Shown here: positions 1-7,915 of the stretch, in pieces | Layout of the letters: every line of letters starts with the position of its first letter | Position numbering within the stretch: the first letter of the stretch is position 1 | Assembly (NCBI GenBank): GCA_028714875.1 | Contig: JAQTLN010000020.1 | Span: 1 to 64,000, forward strand | Length of the DNA: 64,000 nt | Direction of reading: 5' to 3' | Source of the DNA: Gallionellaceae bacterium | Lineage (GTDB): Bacteria; Pseudomonadota; Gammaproteobacteria; Burkholderiales; Thiobacillaceae | Position numbers and translations under genes: made by a program | Notes under the pieces: model-generated | Told to the model about the DNA's origin: nothing | The model's database searches: none | The model's input: the letters and a program-made list of their open reading frames with translations, nothing else

Positions 1-33
1 ACCCAATGCCCACACTTAAAGGCTGTAAGCAAC

Positions 34-44
34 TTGTTAAAGAA
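34..44 (-). promoter_or_regulatory. boxA antitermination element of an rRNA operon leader
   Basis: Read on the minus strand this is TTCTTTAACAA, matching the boxA core of bacterial rRNA leaders, where the NusB/S10 complex binds to make transcription resistant to Rho. It is followed by a GTGTGGGCATT-like stretch of the kind seen just before mature 16S rRNA. The 16S gene would therefore begin to the left of the window. The open frame across this area is not a gene. nusB itself lies at 5078-5539. Confidence 0.72.
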
Positions 45-114
45 CTGTTTTTAAACCACTTTCTTCTACTTCTTCCTACTCCCCGCCACTTCGTTTCAGC
101 AGCGAGAGGCCGGC

Positions 115-142
115 ATTCTACAGACTTAAACCCGATGGTCAA
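115..142 (-). promoter_or_regulatory. sigma70-type rRNA operon promoter
   Basis: The minus strand shows TTGACC (137-142), a 16-base spacer and TAGAAT (115-120), followed by a GC-rich discriminator (GCCGGCC). This is the usual make-up of a stringently controlled stable-RNA promoter. Transcription would run left through boxA and off the window edge into 16S rRNA. The assignment rests on motif match and on the order promoter, discriminator, boxA. Confidence 0.7.
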
Positions 143-198
143 CTGTTATTTTCAAGGAACCTTTCAGCACTCAAATCAAACATCGCACATCTTGTAAC

Positions 199-275
199 TG
201 GTTGCGGGGACAGGATTTGAACCTGTGACCTTCGGGTTATGAGCCCGACGAGCTGCCAGACTGCTCCACCCCGCG
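199..275 (-). tRNA. initiator tRNA-fMet (anticodon CAT)
   Basis: A 77-nt cloverleaf with encoded CCA. The acceptor arm begins CGCGGGG and ends CCCCGCA-ACCA, so position 1 (C) faces position 72 (A): the unpaired C1-A72 that marks bacterial initiators for formylation. The anticodon stem carries three stacked G:C pairs (GGG-CTCATAA-CCC), the second initiator hallmark. It lies directly upstream of the rRNA operon promoter on the same strand but has its own promoter. Confidence 0.97.
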
Positions 276-288
276 TTAGGAGTCCGCT

Positions 289-317
289 ACTATAGGGGGC
301 ACACTAGGCCATGTCAA
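289..317 (-). promoter_or_regulatory. promoter of the tRNA-fMet gene
   Basis: On the minus strand a perfect TTGACA (312-317) is separated by 17 bases from TATAGT (289-294). The predicted start falls a few bases before the mature tRNA 5' end at 275. A consensus promoter this close to the tRNA supports its separate transcription from the rRNA operon. Confidence 0.85.
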
Positions 318-390
318 TAAAATTTGCCGCTTATCTGTGAGCTGCCGCCAATTAAATGTCCTTCCATCCTCAACCTTCCGGTGCATAAAC

Positions 391-1575
391 GTGATTTTTC
401 CCTTTTCTATCGCGCGGTTACCGCGCATTGAGTTTGGCGCTGGGTGTATCGCTAGCATCCCCGGTCTCGTGGCATGTTATGGATCCAAATTATTGATCGT
501 GACCGGTTCGAGTTCATTTGTGGGCTGCGGGGCTTGGGCGACTTTGTCTCAGGAGTTGACGCGGCGTGGCTTGTCCTGGCGACTTGTGCATGTCACCGGC
601 GAACCTTCACCCGGCTTGGTTGATGACACAGTCAGGAACCTTCGTGGCAGCCATTTTGATTGCGTCCTGGGCATAGGCGGCGGTAGCGCGCTGGATGCCG
701 CCAAGGCCATAGCCGGCCTGTTGCGGCCCGGCAATTCGGTGCTTGACCACCTCGAAGGGGTCGGGCCTGAGTTGCTCTATCAAGGACCAACGACCCCGTT
801 TATCGCTGTGCCCACCACGGCCGGGACTGGCTCCGAGGCAACCAAGAATGCTGTACTCAGTGTGCGAGGCCCCGATGGTTTCAAGAAATCATTTCGCGGT
901 GACAAGTTGGTTGCGGAGTATGCCGTTATCGATCCCGACCTATTGGCGACCTGCCCGCCCGCCGTCCTGGCGGCCAATGGCATGGATGCCTTTACTCAGT
1001 TACTTGAATCCTATGTTTCCAGCAAAGCCAACCCCTTTACCGATGCCCTGGCGCTATCAGGTATGGCGGCGGTACGCGATTCGCTACTGCCTTGGTATGA
1101 GGTAAGTGGCGACCTGGCGGCGCATCGCGCCAACATGGCCTACGCTGCCTTGCTCTCCGGAATCACTCTGGCACAGGTTGGCTTGGGCTCGGTACATGGC
1201 CTGGCCTCGCCGCTGGGCGCATTCTTCCCGATCCCACATGGAGTGGTGTGTGGCACCCTGGTAGCGGAGGCCACACGAGTCAATCTGGTGGCGCTACGCG
1301 AACGAGAACCACGGCATCCGGCTCTGACCCGGTACGCGGAGGTAGGCCGCCTGATGACCGGGAGCACTCTGACTGACACGAACGCACATACAGCGCTGGT
1401 CGAATTACTGGGGAACTGGACGCGGCGCCTTGAACTACCTCGCCTGGGCGCATATGGCGTAACTGAAGCGGATGTGGCGCGCATCGTCGCCAACAGCCGC
1501 GGATCGAGCATGAAGACCAATCCCATCGTTCTGACCGATGAGGAAATTGCCAGCCTGGTGCGGGCACGGCTTTAG
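391..1575 (+). CDS. iron-containing alcohol dehydrogenase family protein
   Basis: A member of the Fe-ADH (group III) dehydrogenases, which use NAD(P) and usually a divalent metal to oxidise alcohols or reduce aldehydes. It has the nucleotide-binding motif GGGSALDAAK near residues 96-105, PTTAGTGSE, and the metal region GMDAFTQ...SVHGLASP...PIPHG. The usual ligands are D, H, H, H. Here they read D199, Q203, H269 and H283, so one histidine is glutamine although the spacing is kept. The GTG at 391 is chosen because it begins just before the family's first conserved block; an in-frame GTG at 337 would add 18 residues. Neither has a convincing ribosome-binding site. Substrate unknown. The stop codon overlaps that of convergent recX. 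Confidence 0.85.
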   Translation: MIFPFSIARLPRIEFGAGCIASIPGLVACYGSKLLIVTGSSSFVGCGAWATLSQELTRRGLSWRLVHVTGEPSPGLVDDTVRNLRGSHFDCVLGIGGGSALDAAKAIAGLLRPGNSVLDHLEGVGPELLYQGPTTPFIAVPTTAGTGSEATKNAVLSVRGPDGFKKSFRGDKLVAEYAVIDPDLLATCPPAVLAANGMDAFTQLLESYVSSKANPFTDALALSGMAAVRDSLLPWYEVSGDLAAHRANMAYAALLSGITLAQVGLGSVHGLASPLGAFFPIPHGVVCGTLVAEATRVNLVALREREPRHPALTRYAEVGRLMTGSTLTDTNAHTALVELLGNWTRRLELPRLGAYGVTEADVARIVANSRGSSMKTNPIVLTDEEIASLVRARL

Positions 1576-2000
1576 TCGTCCTCGCCGCCCACTACGCGCC
1601 TCACCACCTCAGCGGGGAAGCCGCGTCCCAGGAGAAACCGTTGCTGTTTCGCTCGTTCCCTGGCATCAACCGGGGGCTCACCGAACTTCTTCCGCCAGAC
1701 CGCGCGCGCGGCGGCCAGATCCGCGTCGCGCGCCTGGCCGACAACCTCGGTTACGATCGCTTCCGGCACACCCTTTTCCCGTAATTCCGACTTAAGCCGC
1801 ACGCTGCCGTGGCGACCGGCACGACTGTGCGCCAGTGCTTCGGCATAGCGTGAATTGGATAGCAGATTTTCCCGCTCCAATTGATTGAGCAAGGCGGTGA
1901 TTTCCTCCGCCTCGCCATGTGGAAGCAGCTTGCGAGCCATCTCGGCGCGGCTGTGCTCCCGCCGCGCCAGGAAATTCATGGCCCGCTCTCGCAGATTCAC
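1572..2000 (-). CDS. recX: regulatory protein RecX
   Basis: RecX binds RecA filaments and modulates recombinase and coprotease activity. The 142-residue product has the RecX layout of three-helix repeats, with [23 protein letters not shown] in the middle and the [13 protein letters not shown]-type block near the C-terminus. The start is GTG, overlapping the recA stop by four bases (GTGA), which indicates translational coupling and RecX kept below RecA in amount. The stop shares two bases with that of the convergent dehydrogenase gene, leaving no room for a terminator between them. Confidence 0.93.
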   Translation of the reverse strand: MNLRERAMNFLARREHSRAEMARKLLPHGEAEEITALLNQLERENLLSNSRYAEALAHSRAGRHGSVRLKSELREKGVPEAIVTEVVGQARDADLAAARAVWRKKFGEPPVDARERAKQQRFLLGRGFPAEVVRRVVGGEDD

Positions 2001-3013
2001 GCCGCGAGGGTCGCCGCCGAGGTTTTTACGCCAAGTTGCTCGCGTATCTTTGCTTCGATCTCCTGGGCTATTTCCGGGTGCGAACGCAGGAACTCACGCG
2101 CGTTGTCCTTGCCCTGGCCGATCTTCTCACCCTGGTAGGCGTACCAGGCGCCGGACTTGTCGATGAATTTCTGGGCCACACCCATCTCGATGATCTCACC
2201 TTCGCGCGAGACACCTTCGCCATAGAGGATGTCGAAGATGGCTTCCCGGAACGGCGGCGCGACCTTGTTCTTGACCACCTTGACGCGAGTTTCAGAGCCG
2301 ACCACTTCGTCGTTTTTCTTGATCGCGCCGATGCGGCGAATATCCAGGCGCACGGAAGCATAGAACTTCAACGCATTGCCGCCGGTGGTGGTTTCCGGGC
2401 TGCCGAACATGACACCGATCTTCATGCGGATCTGGTTGATAAAGATGACCAGGGTATTGGTGCGCTTGATGTTGGCGGTGAGTTTGCGCAGAGCTTGGCT
2501 CATCAGACGGGCTTGCAGGCCGACGTGGGAGTCGCCCATTTCGCCTTCAATTTCCGCCTTCGGGGTCAACGCCGCGACAGAATCGATCACGATCACATCC
2601 ACCGCGCTGGAACGCACCAGCATGTCGGCGATTTCCAAAGCCTGTTCGCCCGTGTCCGGCTGGGAAATGAGCAGTTCCGAGACGTTCACACCCAGTTTCT
2701 GCGCGTATTGCGGATCGAGAGCGTGTTCCGCGTCGATGAAGGCGGCCGTGCCGCCGATTTTCTGCATCTGCGCGATGACCGACAGGGTCAACGTGGTCTT
2801 GCCGCTGGATTCCGGGCCGTAGATTTCCACCACCCGCCCGCGCGGCAGGCCGCCGATGCCGAGCGCCACATCCAGGCCCAGGGAGCCAGTGGAGACAGAC
2901 TGTATATCGTCGGCGATGCTGCCATCGCCCATACGCATGATGGAGCCCTTGCCGAACTGCTTTTCGATCTGCGCGAGTGCGGCGGCGAGCGCCTTGCTGC
3001 GGTTTTCATCCAT
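1997..3013 (-). CDS. recA: recombinase RecA
   Basis: A 338-residue RecA: an ATP-dependent DNA strand-exchange protein and coprotease of the SOS response. The Walker A motif GPESSGKTT is at residues 66-74, and the DNA-binding loop region [17 protein letters not shown] is intact. The start is ATG at 3013, with AGGAGG seven bases upstream. The frame stays open for 53 more codons upstream, but these belong to the intergenic spacer and pncC. The gap to pncC is only 29 bp. I saw no LexA-type box in it, so SOS control, if present, would act further upstream. Confidence 0.98.
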   Translation of the reverse strand: MDENRSKALAAALAQIEKQFGKGSIMRMGDGSIADDIQSVSTGSLGLDVALGIGGLPRGRVVEIYGPESSGKTTLTLSVIAQMQKIGGTAAFIDAEHALDPQYAQKLGVNVSELLISQPDTGEQALEIADMLVRSSAVDVIVIDSVAALTPKAEIEGEMGDSHVGLQARLMSQALRKLTANIKRTNTLVIFINQIRMKIGVMFGSPETTTGGNALKFYASVRLDIRRIGAIKKNDEVVGSETRVKVVKNKVAPPFREAIFDILYGEGVSREGEIIEMGVAQKFIDKSGAWYAYQGEKIGQGKDNAREFLRSHPEIAQEIEAKIREQLGVKTSAATLAA

Positions 3014-3042
3014 GTTTGTTTCCTCCTGATTGAGCCGGGCGA

Positions 3043-3537
3043 TTATGTCATGAGGGCCAGCATGTTCCTGAGCGCCAGTTGTACCGATTGCGCGCGGATC
3101 TGCTGCCGGTCGCCGGAAAACTGTCGCCGTGCCGTGACCACGTCCGCAGTGACACACGCCCAGGCAAAACACACGGTGCCGACGGGTTTATCAGGGGTTC
3201 CGCCGCTCGGCCCGGCGATGCCGGTGATGGCGCAAGTGGCCTGTGCCCGGCTGCGCGCCAGGGCGCCTAGCGCCATCTCGCTCGCGATTTCCTCGCTCAC
3301 CGCGCCGAAGATTTCCAGGGTTTTCGCTTGAACGCCCAGCAAGTCCATCTTGGCTTCGTTGCTGTAGGTGACGAAGCCGCGCTCGAACCAGGAAGAAGAG
3401 CCCGCCACGGCGGTTGCCGCCTGCGCCGCCCAGCCGCCGGTACAGGACTCCGCCGTCGCCAGCATCCAGCCGCGCTGGAGCAGGGCGGTGCCCAATTCAG
3501 CTGCAAGCGTCTCCAGCTCGGCCTGCGTTACATCCAT
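3043..3537 (-). CDS. pncC: nicotinamide-nucleotide amidohydrolase, CinA C-terminal family
   Basis: The 164-residue product is the stand-alone CinA C-terminal domain (PncC), which deamidates nicotinamide mononucleotide to nicotinate mononucleotide in NAD salvage. Family blocks are present: [12 protein letters not shown] near residue 28, the [12 protein letters not shown] segment, and [18 protein letters not shown] near residue 105. The start overlaps the end of pgpA by 10 bases and the gene sits directly before recA, the common pncC-recA-recX order of proteobacteria. Confidence 0.94.
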   Translation of the reverse strand: MDVTQAELETLAAELGTALLQRGWMLATAESCTGGWAAQAATAVAGSSSWFERGFVTYSNEAKMDLLGVQAKTLEIFGAVSEEIASEMALGALARSRAQATCAITGIAGPSGGTPDKPVGTVCFAWACVTADVVTARRQFSGDRQQIRAQSVQLALRNMLALMT

Positions 3538-4097
3538 CTCGCCGCCGCCAATAGCACCAGGATCGCGTAAACCGCCGCCAGCACGTCGTCGAGCATCACC
3601 CCGAAACCGCCTGGCACGCGCGCATCCAGCCAGCCGATGGGAAAAGGCTTCCAGATGTCGAACAAACGGAACAGCGCGAAGGCCAGCGCATAGCCCAGTA
3701 AGGTAGGCGGCGCGAACGGCAGCACCATAAGGAAGGCGGCCACTTCGTCCCAGACCAGGCCACCGTGGTCATGCACCCCCAGCGCGCGGCCGGCCACGTC
3801 ACAGGCCCAGACACCGACCGCGAGGAACAACACAATCCAGGCCCAGTAAAGCGGCGAGCCAGCCAAGAGCCAGAACAGGGGGAAGCCGACCAGGGTACCG
3901 ACTGTGCCAGGCGCCTTGGGCGAAAGGCCGGCGCCGAAGCCGAGGGCGAGGAAGTGGGCGGGGTGGGCGAGGAGGAAAGCAAGCGTGGGCTGGGTTGCCG
4001 AGGTTACTCCCTCTCCCCCAGCCCCTCCCCCGGAGGGGCTGGGGTGACTATTTGAAGTGGTCAAAGCCGGTGTCCTCCAAACGCATTCCCAAACCAT
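3528..4097 (-). CDS. pgpA: phosphatidylglycerophosphatase A
   Basis: PgpA is an inner-membrane enzyme that dephosphorylates phosphatidylglycerol phosphate. The conserved body starts at about residue 38 (FLLAHPAHFLALGFGAGLSPKAPGTVGTL), followed by several membrane segments and the acidic motif VWDEVAAF; FDIWKPFPIGWLD and LDDVLAA lie near the end. The N-terminus is odd. The only in-frame starts, ATG 4097 and TTG 4064, lie inside thiL, so translation must run through the perfect palindrome at 4016-4044. This gives a low-complexity [11 protein letters not shown] stretch before the real protein. A rare non-standard start after the palindrome cannot be excluded. Confidence 0.88.
   Translation of the reverse strand: MVWECVWRTPALTTSNSHPSPSGGGAGGEGVTSATQPTLAFLLAHPAHFLALGFGAGLSPKAPGTVGTLVGFPLFWLLAGSPLYWAWIVLFLAVGVWACDVAGRALGVHDHGGLVWDEVAAFLMVLPFAPPTLLGYALAFALFRLFDIWKPFPIGWLDARVPGGFGVMLDDVLAAVYAILVLLAAARWM
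4016..4044. repeat. palindromic CCCTCTCCC-type repeat inside the pgpA 5' end
   Basis: Perfect 13-bp inverted arms (CCCCAGCCCCTCC and its complement) around a 3-base loop, preceded by CCCTCTCC. Related elements occur at 19838-19875, 42589-42633 and twice at 49921-50042. It straddles the thiL/pgpA junction and is translated as part of pgpA whichever visible start is used. Confidence 0.85.
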
Positions 4098-5007
4098 CTG
4101 CCGACAACATACGTAATCCAGGCTCTGCCGTGATGTGGCCGATGCGAGTCACATGAACCCCGGACGCCGCGGCGGCGGCCAGCACCACATGCGCGCGCTC
4201 CGGCGCGGCGGTGAAGCAGAGTTCGTAATCATCGCCTCCGGCCAGCAGGCAGCGTTGCATCAATGTATGAGAAAGACGGCTAGCCACGCTGGGATGCGCG
4301 GGCAGAAGCGCGTATTCAATTTCTGCGCCGACCTCGGAACATTCCAGGATGTGGCCCAGATCCGCAAGCAGGCCATCGGAAATATCGATCGCGGCATGCG
4401 CCACACCAAGCAGGGCGCGCCCCAGGGCGACGCGCGGTTCCGGGGCATGCAGGCGGGTGAGGCAGGACTCGATTTCGTCCGCGTCGGACAGATCGACTTC
4501 GCCCAACAGGGTGCGCAGGCCCAGTGCCGCGCCGCCGAGGTCACCGGAAACCCAGATGTCGTCGCCGACGCGCGCGGCGGAACGGCGCAAAGCCTTGCCC
4601 GCCGGCACTTCGCCGAGAATGGTCACGTTCAGGTTGAGCGGTCCGCGAGTGGTGTCACCGCCCACCAGGCTCACATCAAAACGCGCGGCCATGTCGAACA
4701 GGCCCCGACTGAACACCTCCAGCCAGCCCGCTTCGGCCGCCGGCAAGGCCAATGAAAGCGTGGCCCAGCGCGGGGTGGCGCCCATCGCCGCGAGATCGGA
4801 CAGATTCACCGCGAGGGTTTTGTGGCCGAGCAGATAGGGGTCCACATCGGGAAAAAAATGCTGGCCCGATACCAGCATGTCGGTGGATACCGCCAGTTCC
4901 ATGCCTGGCGACACCGCCAGCAGGGCCGCGTCGTCCCCCACGCCAAGCACCGCGTTGGGCGCGGGGCGGGTGAAAAAACGGGCGATCAGATCGAACTCTG
5001 AGGGCAT
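4048..5007 (-). CDS. thiL: thiamine-monophosphate kinase
   Basis: ThiL phosphorylates thiamine monophosphate to thiamine pyrophosphate using ATP. The 319-residue product carries the AIR-synthase-like pattern: GVGDDAALL near residue 22, STDMLVSGQHF, VNLSDLAAMGA, GGDTTRGPLN and DISDGLLADLGHI. The ATG at 5007 is chosen because the protein begins MPSEFDLIARFF, as is usual. The open frame upstream consists of a short-repeat spacer and shadow of nusB. It lies between nusB and pgpA in a long minus-strand operon linking riboflavin and thiamine synthesis, antitermination and recombination genes. Confidence 0.96.
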   Translation of the reverse strand: MPSEFDLIARFFTRPAPNAVLGVGDDAALLAVSPGMELAVSTDMLVSGQHFFPDVDPYLLGHKTLAVNLSDLAAMGATPRWATLSLALPAAEAGWLEVFSRGLFDMAARFDVSLVGGDTTRGPLNLNVTILGEVPAGKALRRSAARVGDDIWVSGDLGGAALGLRTLLGEVDLSDADEIESCLTRLHAPEPRVALGRALLGVAHAAIDISDGLLADLGHILECSEVGAEIEYALLPAHPSVASRLSHTLMQRCLLAGGDDYELCFTAAPERAHVVLAAAAASGVHVTRIGHITAEPGLRMLSADGLGMRLEDTGFDHFK

Positions 5008-5011
5008 GATC

Positions 5012-5076
5012 GAGCGCTGAGGACTGAGTGCCGAGGACGGAGAGGTGGACCACTCGCTACTCAGCACTCTGCACTC
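5012..5076. repeat. GAGTGC/ACTCAGC short-repeat spacer between nusB and thiL
   Basis: The spacer holds an imperfect inverted arrangement of ACTGAGTGCCGAG and CTACTCAGCACTCTGCACTC. It resembles the low-complexity ACTCAGTACTC-type repeats of many bacterial genomes. It accounts for the whole gap between the two genes and leaves thiL without an evident ribosome-binding site. Confidence 0.5.
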
Positions 5077-5077
5077 G

Positions 5078-5539
5078 CTACTTCCCTCCCAGCTCCACCG
5101 CCCGCGCCACGCGGGCCAGTTTATCCAGCACGCCGTTGACGAACTTGTGGCCGTCGGTGCCGCCATATGACTTGGCCAGATTCACCGATTCATTGATGCA
5201 CACCTTGTAGGGCACGTTGAGGCTGTGACCGAGTTCATAGGCGCCGATCAGCAGGGCCGCGTGTTCCACCGGGGAAAGTTCGCTCACCGGACGGTCGAGA
5301 TGCGGCTCCAGGGCCGTATCCAGCGCCGACATCTGTTTCAGCACCCCTTCCAGCAATTCCCGAAAGAAACTCGTATTAGCTTCGGCGTACTCCCTGGCCT
5401 CCTCGGCAAAGCCGACCAGGCCGGGAAAATCGGTGCCCGCCGACAGGCGTTCGTACAGTGCGCGCAGCACCAGTTCGCGGGAAATCTGGCGGCTGCCGCG
5501 TCCGGTTCCGGCGGCTCTTGAAGGTTTATCGGCGCTCAT
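5078..5539 (-). CDS. nusB: transcription antitermination factor NusB
   Basis: NusB binds boxA RNA together with ribosomal protein S10 and supports processive transcription of rRNA operons. The 153-residue all-helical protein shows the SRQISRELVLRALYER opening and the PYKVCINESVNLAKSYGGTDGHKFVNGVLDKLA signature at the end. Its ATG overlaps the ribH stop by one base (TAATG), the typical ribH-nusB coupling. A likely boxA target is present at 34-44. Confidence 0.97.
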   Translation of the reverse strand: MSADKPSRAAGTGRGSRQISRELVLRALYERLSAGTDFPGLVGFAEEAREYAEANTSFFRELLEGVLKQMSALDTALEPHLDRPVSELSPVEHAALLIGAYELGHSLNVPYKVCINESVNLAKSYGGTDGHKFVNGVLDKLARVARAVELGGK

Positions 5540-6006
5540 TACAGCGCCTGGAGCAGGCGCACCATCTCGATGGCGACACGGCCGGCTTCCGCGCCCTTCT
5601 CCGACATGCGCGCGGTCGCTTGATGTTCGGTATCGGTGGTGAGGATGGCGTTGGCGATGGGCACGCCGGTATCCAGACCCACCCGCATGATGCCGGAGGC
5701 GGATTCGTTGGAGACCACTTCAAAGTGATAAGTGTCTCCGCGCACCACGGAGCCCAGGGCGATCAGCGCATCGTACTTGCCGGATTCCGCCATCTTCTTC
5801 AGCGTCAACGGAATTTCCAGCGCGCCGGAAACAGTGGCGATACGGATGTCTTCCTGCGCCACGCCATGTTTGATTAGCGATGCCTTGCAGGCGGACAGCA
5901 GGCCTTCGCAGATGTCGATATTGAAGCGGCTCATGACGATGCCGATCTTCAGGCCCTTGCCGTCTTCGTTCGGTTCGAATTCAAAAATCTGTGCGTAACG
6001 GCCCAT
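5539..6006 (-). CDS. ribH: 6,7-dimethyl-8-ribityllumazine synthase
   Basis: RibH condenses 5-amino-6-ribitylaminouracil with 3,4-dihydroxybutanone 4-phosphate, the penultimate step of riboflavin synthesis. The 155-residue protein has the conserved SRFN block at the N-terminus, [34 protein letters not shown] with the catalytic histidine, and [17 protein letters not shown]. It sits one base from the ribBA-like gene and overlaps nusB by one base. Confidence 0.97.
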   Translation of the reverse strand: MGRYAQIFEFEPNEDGKGLKIGIVMSRFNIDICEGLLSACKASLIKHGVAQEDIRIATVSGALEIPLTLKKMAESGKYDALIALGSVVRGDTYHFEVVSNESASGIMRVGLDTGVPIANAILTTDTEHQATARMSEKGAEAGRVAIEMVRLLQAL

Positions 6007-6007
6007 T

Positions 6008-7117
6008 TCAGTTTCCTTCCTGTTCCAGATAGCCCGTCACTTCCAGCCCGAAGCCGTCCATGGCCGGCATCTTGCGGGGGGTGGCGAGGAGTTTCATTTT
6101 GCCGACACCGAGATCGCGCAGAATTTGCGCGCCGGTGCCGTAATTGCGCAGATCGAATTTCTTCGCCGGCGCGGCGTTGGTCGTCGGCAGCGCGCGGCTG
6201 GCGAGGTCGTCGGCGGATTCCGTGCGATGCAGCAGCACAAGCACACCCGCCTTATCGTTCGCGGCGGCAGCGGCGATGATCTTGAGCGCGGCGGGTACCG
6301 AATAGGCATGGCCAGCCGCGTTCATATCGAGCGCGTCGATCAGCGACACCGGCTCATGCACCCGTACCAGGGCCTCGCTATCGGCACGGATGTCGCCCTT
6401 GGACAAAGCCAGGTGAGTCGCGCGGCTGACCTTGTCGCGATAAACGGTCAGGTTGAATTCGCCGTAGGGCGTGACCATCGCGCGCGAGCCTTCGCGCTCC
6501 ACCAGGCTTTCATTGGCGGCGCGGTAATGGATCAGATCGGCGATGGCGCCGATCTTGAGGCCATGTTCCTTGCCGAATTCCAGCAGATCCGGCAGCCGCG
6601 CCATGGTGCCGTCTTCCTTCAGGATTTCGCAAATCACCGAAGCGGGCTCCAGGCCGGCCATACCGACCAGATCGCAGCCCGCCTCTGTGTGTCCGGCGCG
6701 CACCAGCACGCCGCCCGGCTGCGCCCGCAGCGGGAAGATATGGCCGGGCTGGACGATGTCCGTCGGCAGCGCGTTCTTGGCCACGGCGGCCTGAATGGTA
6801 ACGGCGCGGTCGGCGGCGGAAATGCCGGTAGTCACGCCCTCCGCCGCTTCTATGGAAACGGTGAAGGCCGTGCCGTGTGGCGTCTGGTTGTCACTCACCA
6901 TTTGTTTCAGACCCAACTGGCGGCAACGCGCTTCGGTCAAGGTCAGGCAGACCAGACCGCGCGCGTGGCGGACCATGAAGTTGATCGCATCCGGGGTGAC
7001 ATGCTCGGCGGCCATCACCAGATCGCCCTCGTTCTCGCGGTCCTCCTCGTCGACCAGGATGACCATGCGGCCGGCTTTCAGCTCGGCGACGATTTCTTCG
7101 ATGGGGGCGAGGCTCAT
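6008..7117 (-). CDS. ribB: 3,4-dihydroxy-2-butanone 4-phosphate synthase with degenerate GTP cyclohydrolase II domain (RibBX type)
   Basis: The N-terminal 200 residues are an intact RibB domain ([37 protein letters not shown]), making the four-carbon unit of riboflavin from ribulose 5-phosphate. The C-terminal part aligns in layout with GTP cyclohydrolase II but lacks its working parts. The three zinc cysteines (normally SLRCDCG after TGD) are absent, with [14 protein letters not shown] there instead, and no QEGRG motif follows. This matches the RibBX variant known from proteobacteria, so a separate ribA is expected elsewhere. The ATG at 7117 gives 369 residues; the frame upstream belongs to a dispersed repeat. 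Confidence 0.9.
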   Translation of the reverse strand: MSLAPIEEIVAELKAGRMVILVDEEDRENEGDLVMAAEHVTPDAINFMVRHARGLVCLTLTEARCRQLGLKQMVSDNQTPHGTAFTVSIEAAEGVTTGISAADRAVTIQAAVAKNALPTDIVQPGHIFPLRAQPGGVLVRAGHTEAGCDLVGMAGLEPASVICEILKEDGTMARLPDLLEFGKEHGLKIGAIADLIHYRAANESLVEREGSRAMVTPYGEFNLTVYRDKVSRATHLALSKGDIRADSEALVRVHEPVSLIDALDMNAAGHAYSVPAALKIIAAAAANDKAGVLVLLHRTESADDLASRALPTTNAAPAKKFDLRNYGTGAQILRDLGVGKMKLLATPRKMPAMDGFGLEVTGYLEQEGN

Positions 7118-7127
7118 GTCAGTACCG

Positions 7128-7262
7128 CCGGGCCGTCCCAAGGTACTGACATCCCCCCCTCGGGGGGGTAAGGCAGGAAATTCGCGGCGCACTGCGCCGT
7201 GCCTGCCGAACGGCCCGGCGCACCACCCGGGCCTCCGCGAACTTGTGAGCGTGGGGGTCGTG
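7128..7262. repeat. dispersed repeat in the ribB leader (CCGGGCC-CCCAAG / CCCCCTCGGGGGG family)
   Basis: The gap between ribE and the ribB start holds CCGGGCCGTCCCAAGG, a CCCCCCTCGGGGGGG hairpin and a GAGCGTGGGGGTCG tail. Related copies lie at 51018-51094 (inside murB) and 63475-63540 (inside rsmH). A local inverted pair GTCAGTACC/GGTACTGAC flanks the first part. I looked for an FMN riboswitch here and did not recognise one. Confidence 0.65.
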
Positions 7263-7267
7263 TCATC

Positions 7268-7888
7268 TCAGTCTTTATCCTGTTCGTGTACGTAATTCAT
7301 CAAGCGGTCGGCGTAGCGGGCCAGCATGTCGGCCTCCAGGTTCACCTTGCCGCCGGCCAGCAAACGCTTGAGCATGGTCTGCTCCAGCGTATGAGGGATG
7401 AGGTTGATGGAAAAATCGGTGCCCCGTACCGTGTTCACCGTGAGCGAAACCCCGTTCACCGCCACCGACCCCTTGGGCGCCAGGTAGCGCGCCATAGTAC
7501 TCGGCGCCCGAATATCCAGACGCCAGCTACTTTCCGCGCCCGCCGCTACCGGCGCGAAGTGCAGTACCGTGCCGACACCATCGACATGCCCGGAGACCAG
7601 ATGGCCACCGAGGCGGTCGGACAAGCGCATGGCCATTTCCAGATTGATCTTGTCGCCCGGCGCGAAACCGATGGTGCAGGAGAAAGTCTCGGCGGAGACA
7701 TCGACGCTGAAGCTGCCCGCGGTTTTCTCCACCACAGTGAGGCAGACGCCGTTGCAGGCAATCGAATCGCCCAGTTGCGCCTCGGAGAGATCGAGTCCGT
7801 CCGCCGCGACGGTGACACGCGCGTCTCCCCCGCTGGTTTCGACAAGATTGGAGATGTGGCCGACGGCCTGGATGATTCCGGTGAACAT
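7268..7888 (-). CDS. ribE: riboflavin synthase, alpha subunit
   Basis: This enzyme dismutates two molecules of dimethylribityllumazine into riboflavin and the ribH substrate. The 206-residue product shows the two homologous lumazine-binding halves: [10 protein letters not shown]...[10 protein letters not shown]...[11 protein letters not shown] in the first and [11 protein letters not shown]...IPHTLEQT in the second. It is separated from ribB by the repeat-filled spacer. ribD is not in the window. Confidence 0.97.
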   Translation of the reverse strand: MFTGIIQAVGHISNLVETSGGDARVTVAADGLDLSEAQLGDSIACNGVCLTVVEKTAGSFSVDVSAETFSCTIGFAPGDKINLEMAMRLSDRLGGHLVSGHVDGVGTVLHFAPVAAGAESSWRLDIRAPSTMARYLAPKGSVAVNGVSLTVNTVRGTDFSINLIPHTLEQTMLKRLLAGGKVNLEADMLARYADRLMNYVHEQDKD

Positions 7889-7915
7889 GAGGGGATTCCG
7901 ATGAAGGGCGCTGGC

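Noticed and set aside
6-197. Open frame of 63 codons at the left edge
   Set aside because: It lies over an rRNA promoter and boxA on the other strand, has no ribosome-binding site and no recognisable protein features.
3014-3042. LexA (SOS) box upstream of recA
   Set aside because: The 29-base gap to pncC shows no CTGT-N8-ACAG pattern.
1919-3331. Long plus-strand frame of 470 codons opposite recA
   Set aside because: It mirrors recA codon bias on the other strand; the translation has no recognisable domain and recA is certain.
7118-7267. Possible FMN riboswitch before ribB, and before ribE at 7889-7915
   Set aside because: No conserved RFN core blocks were found; the ribB leader is a dispersed repeat and the ribE leader is only 27 bases.
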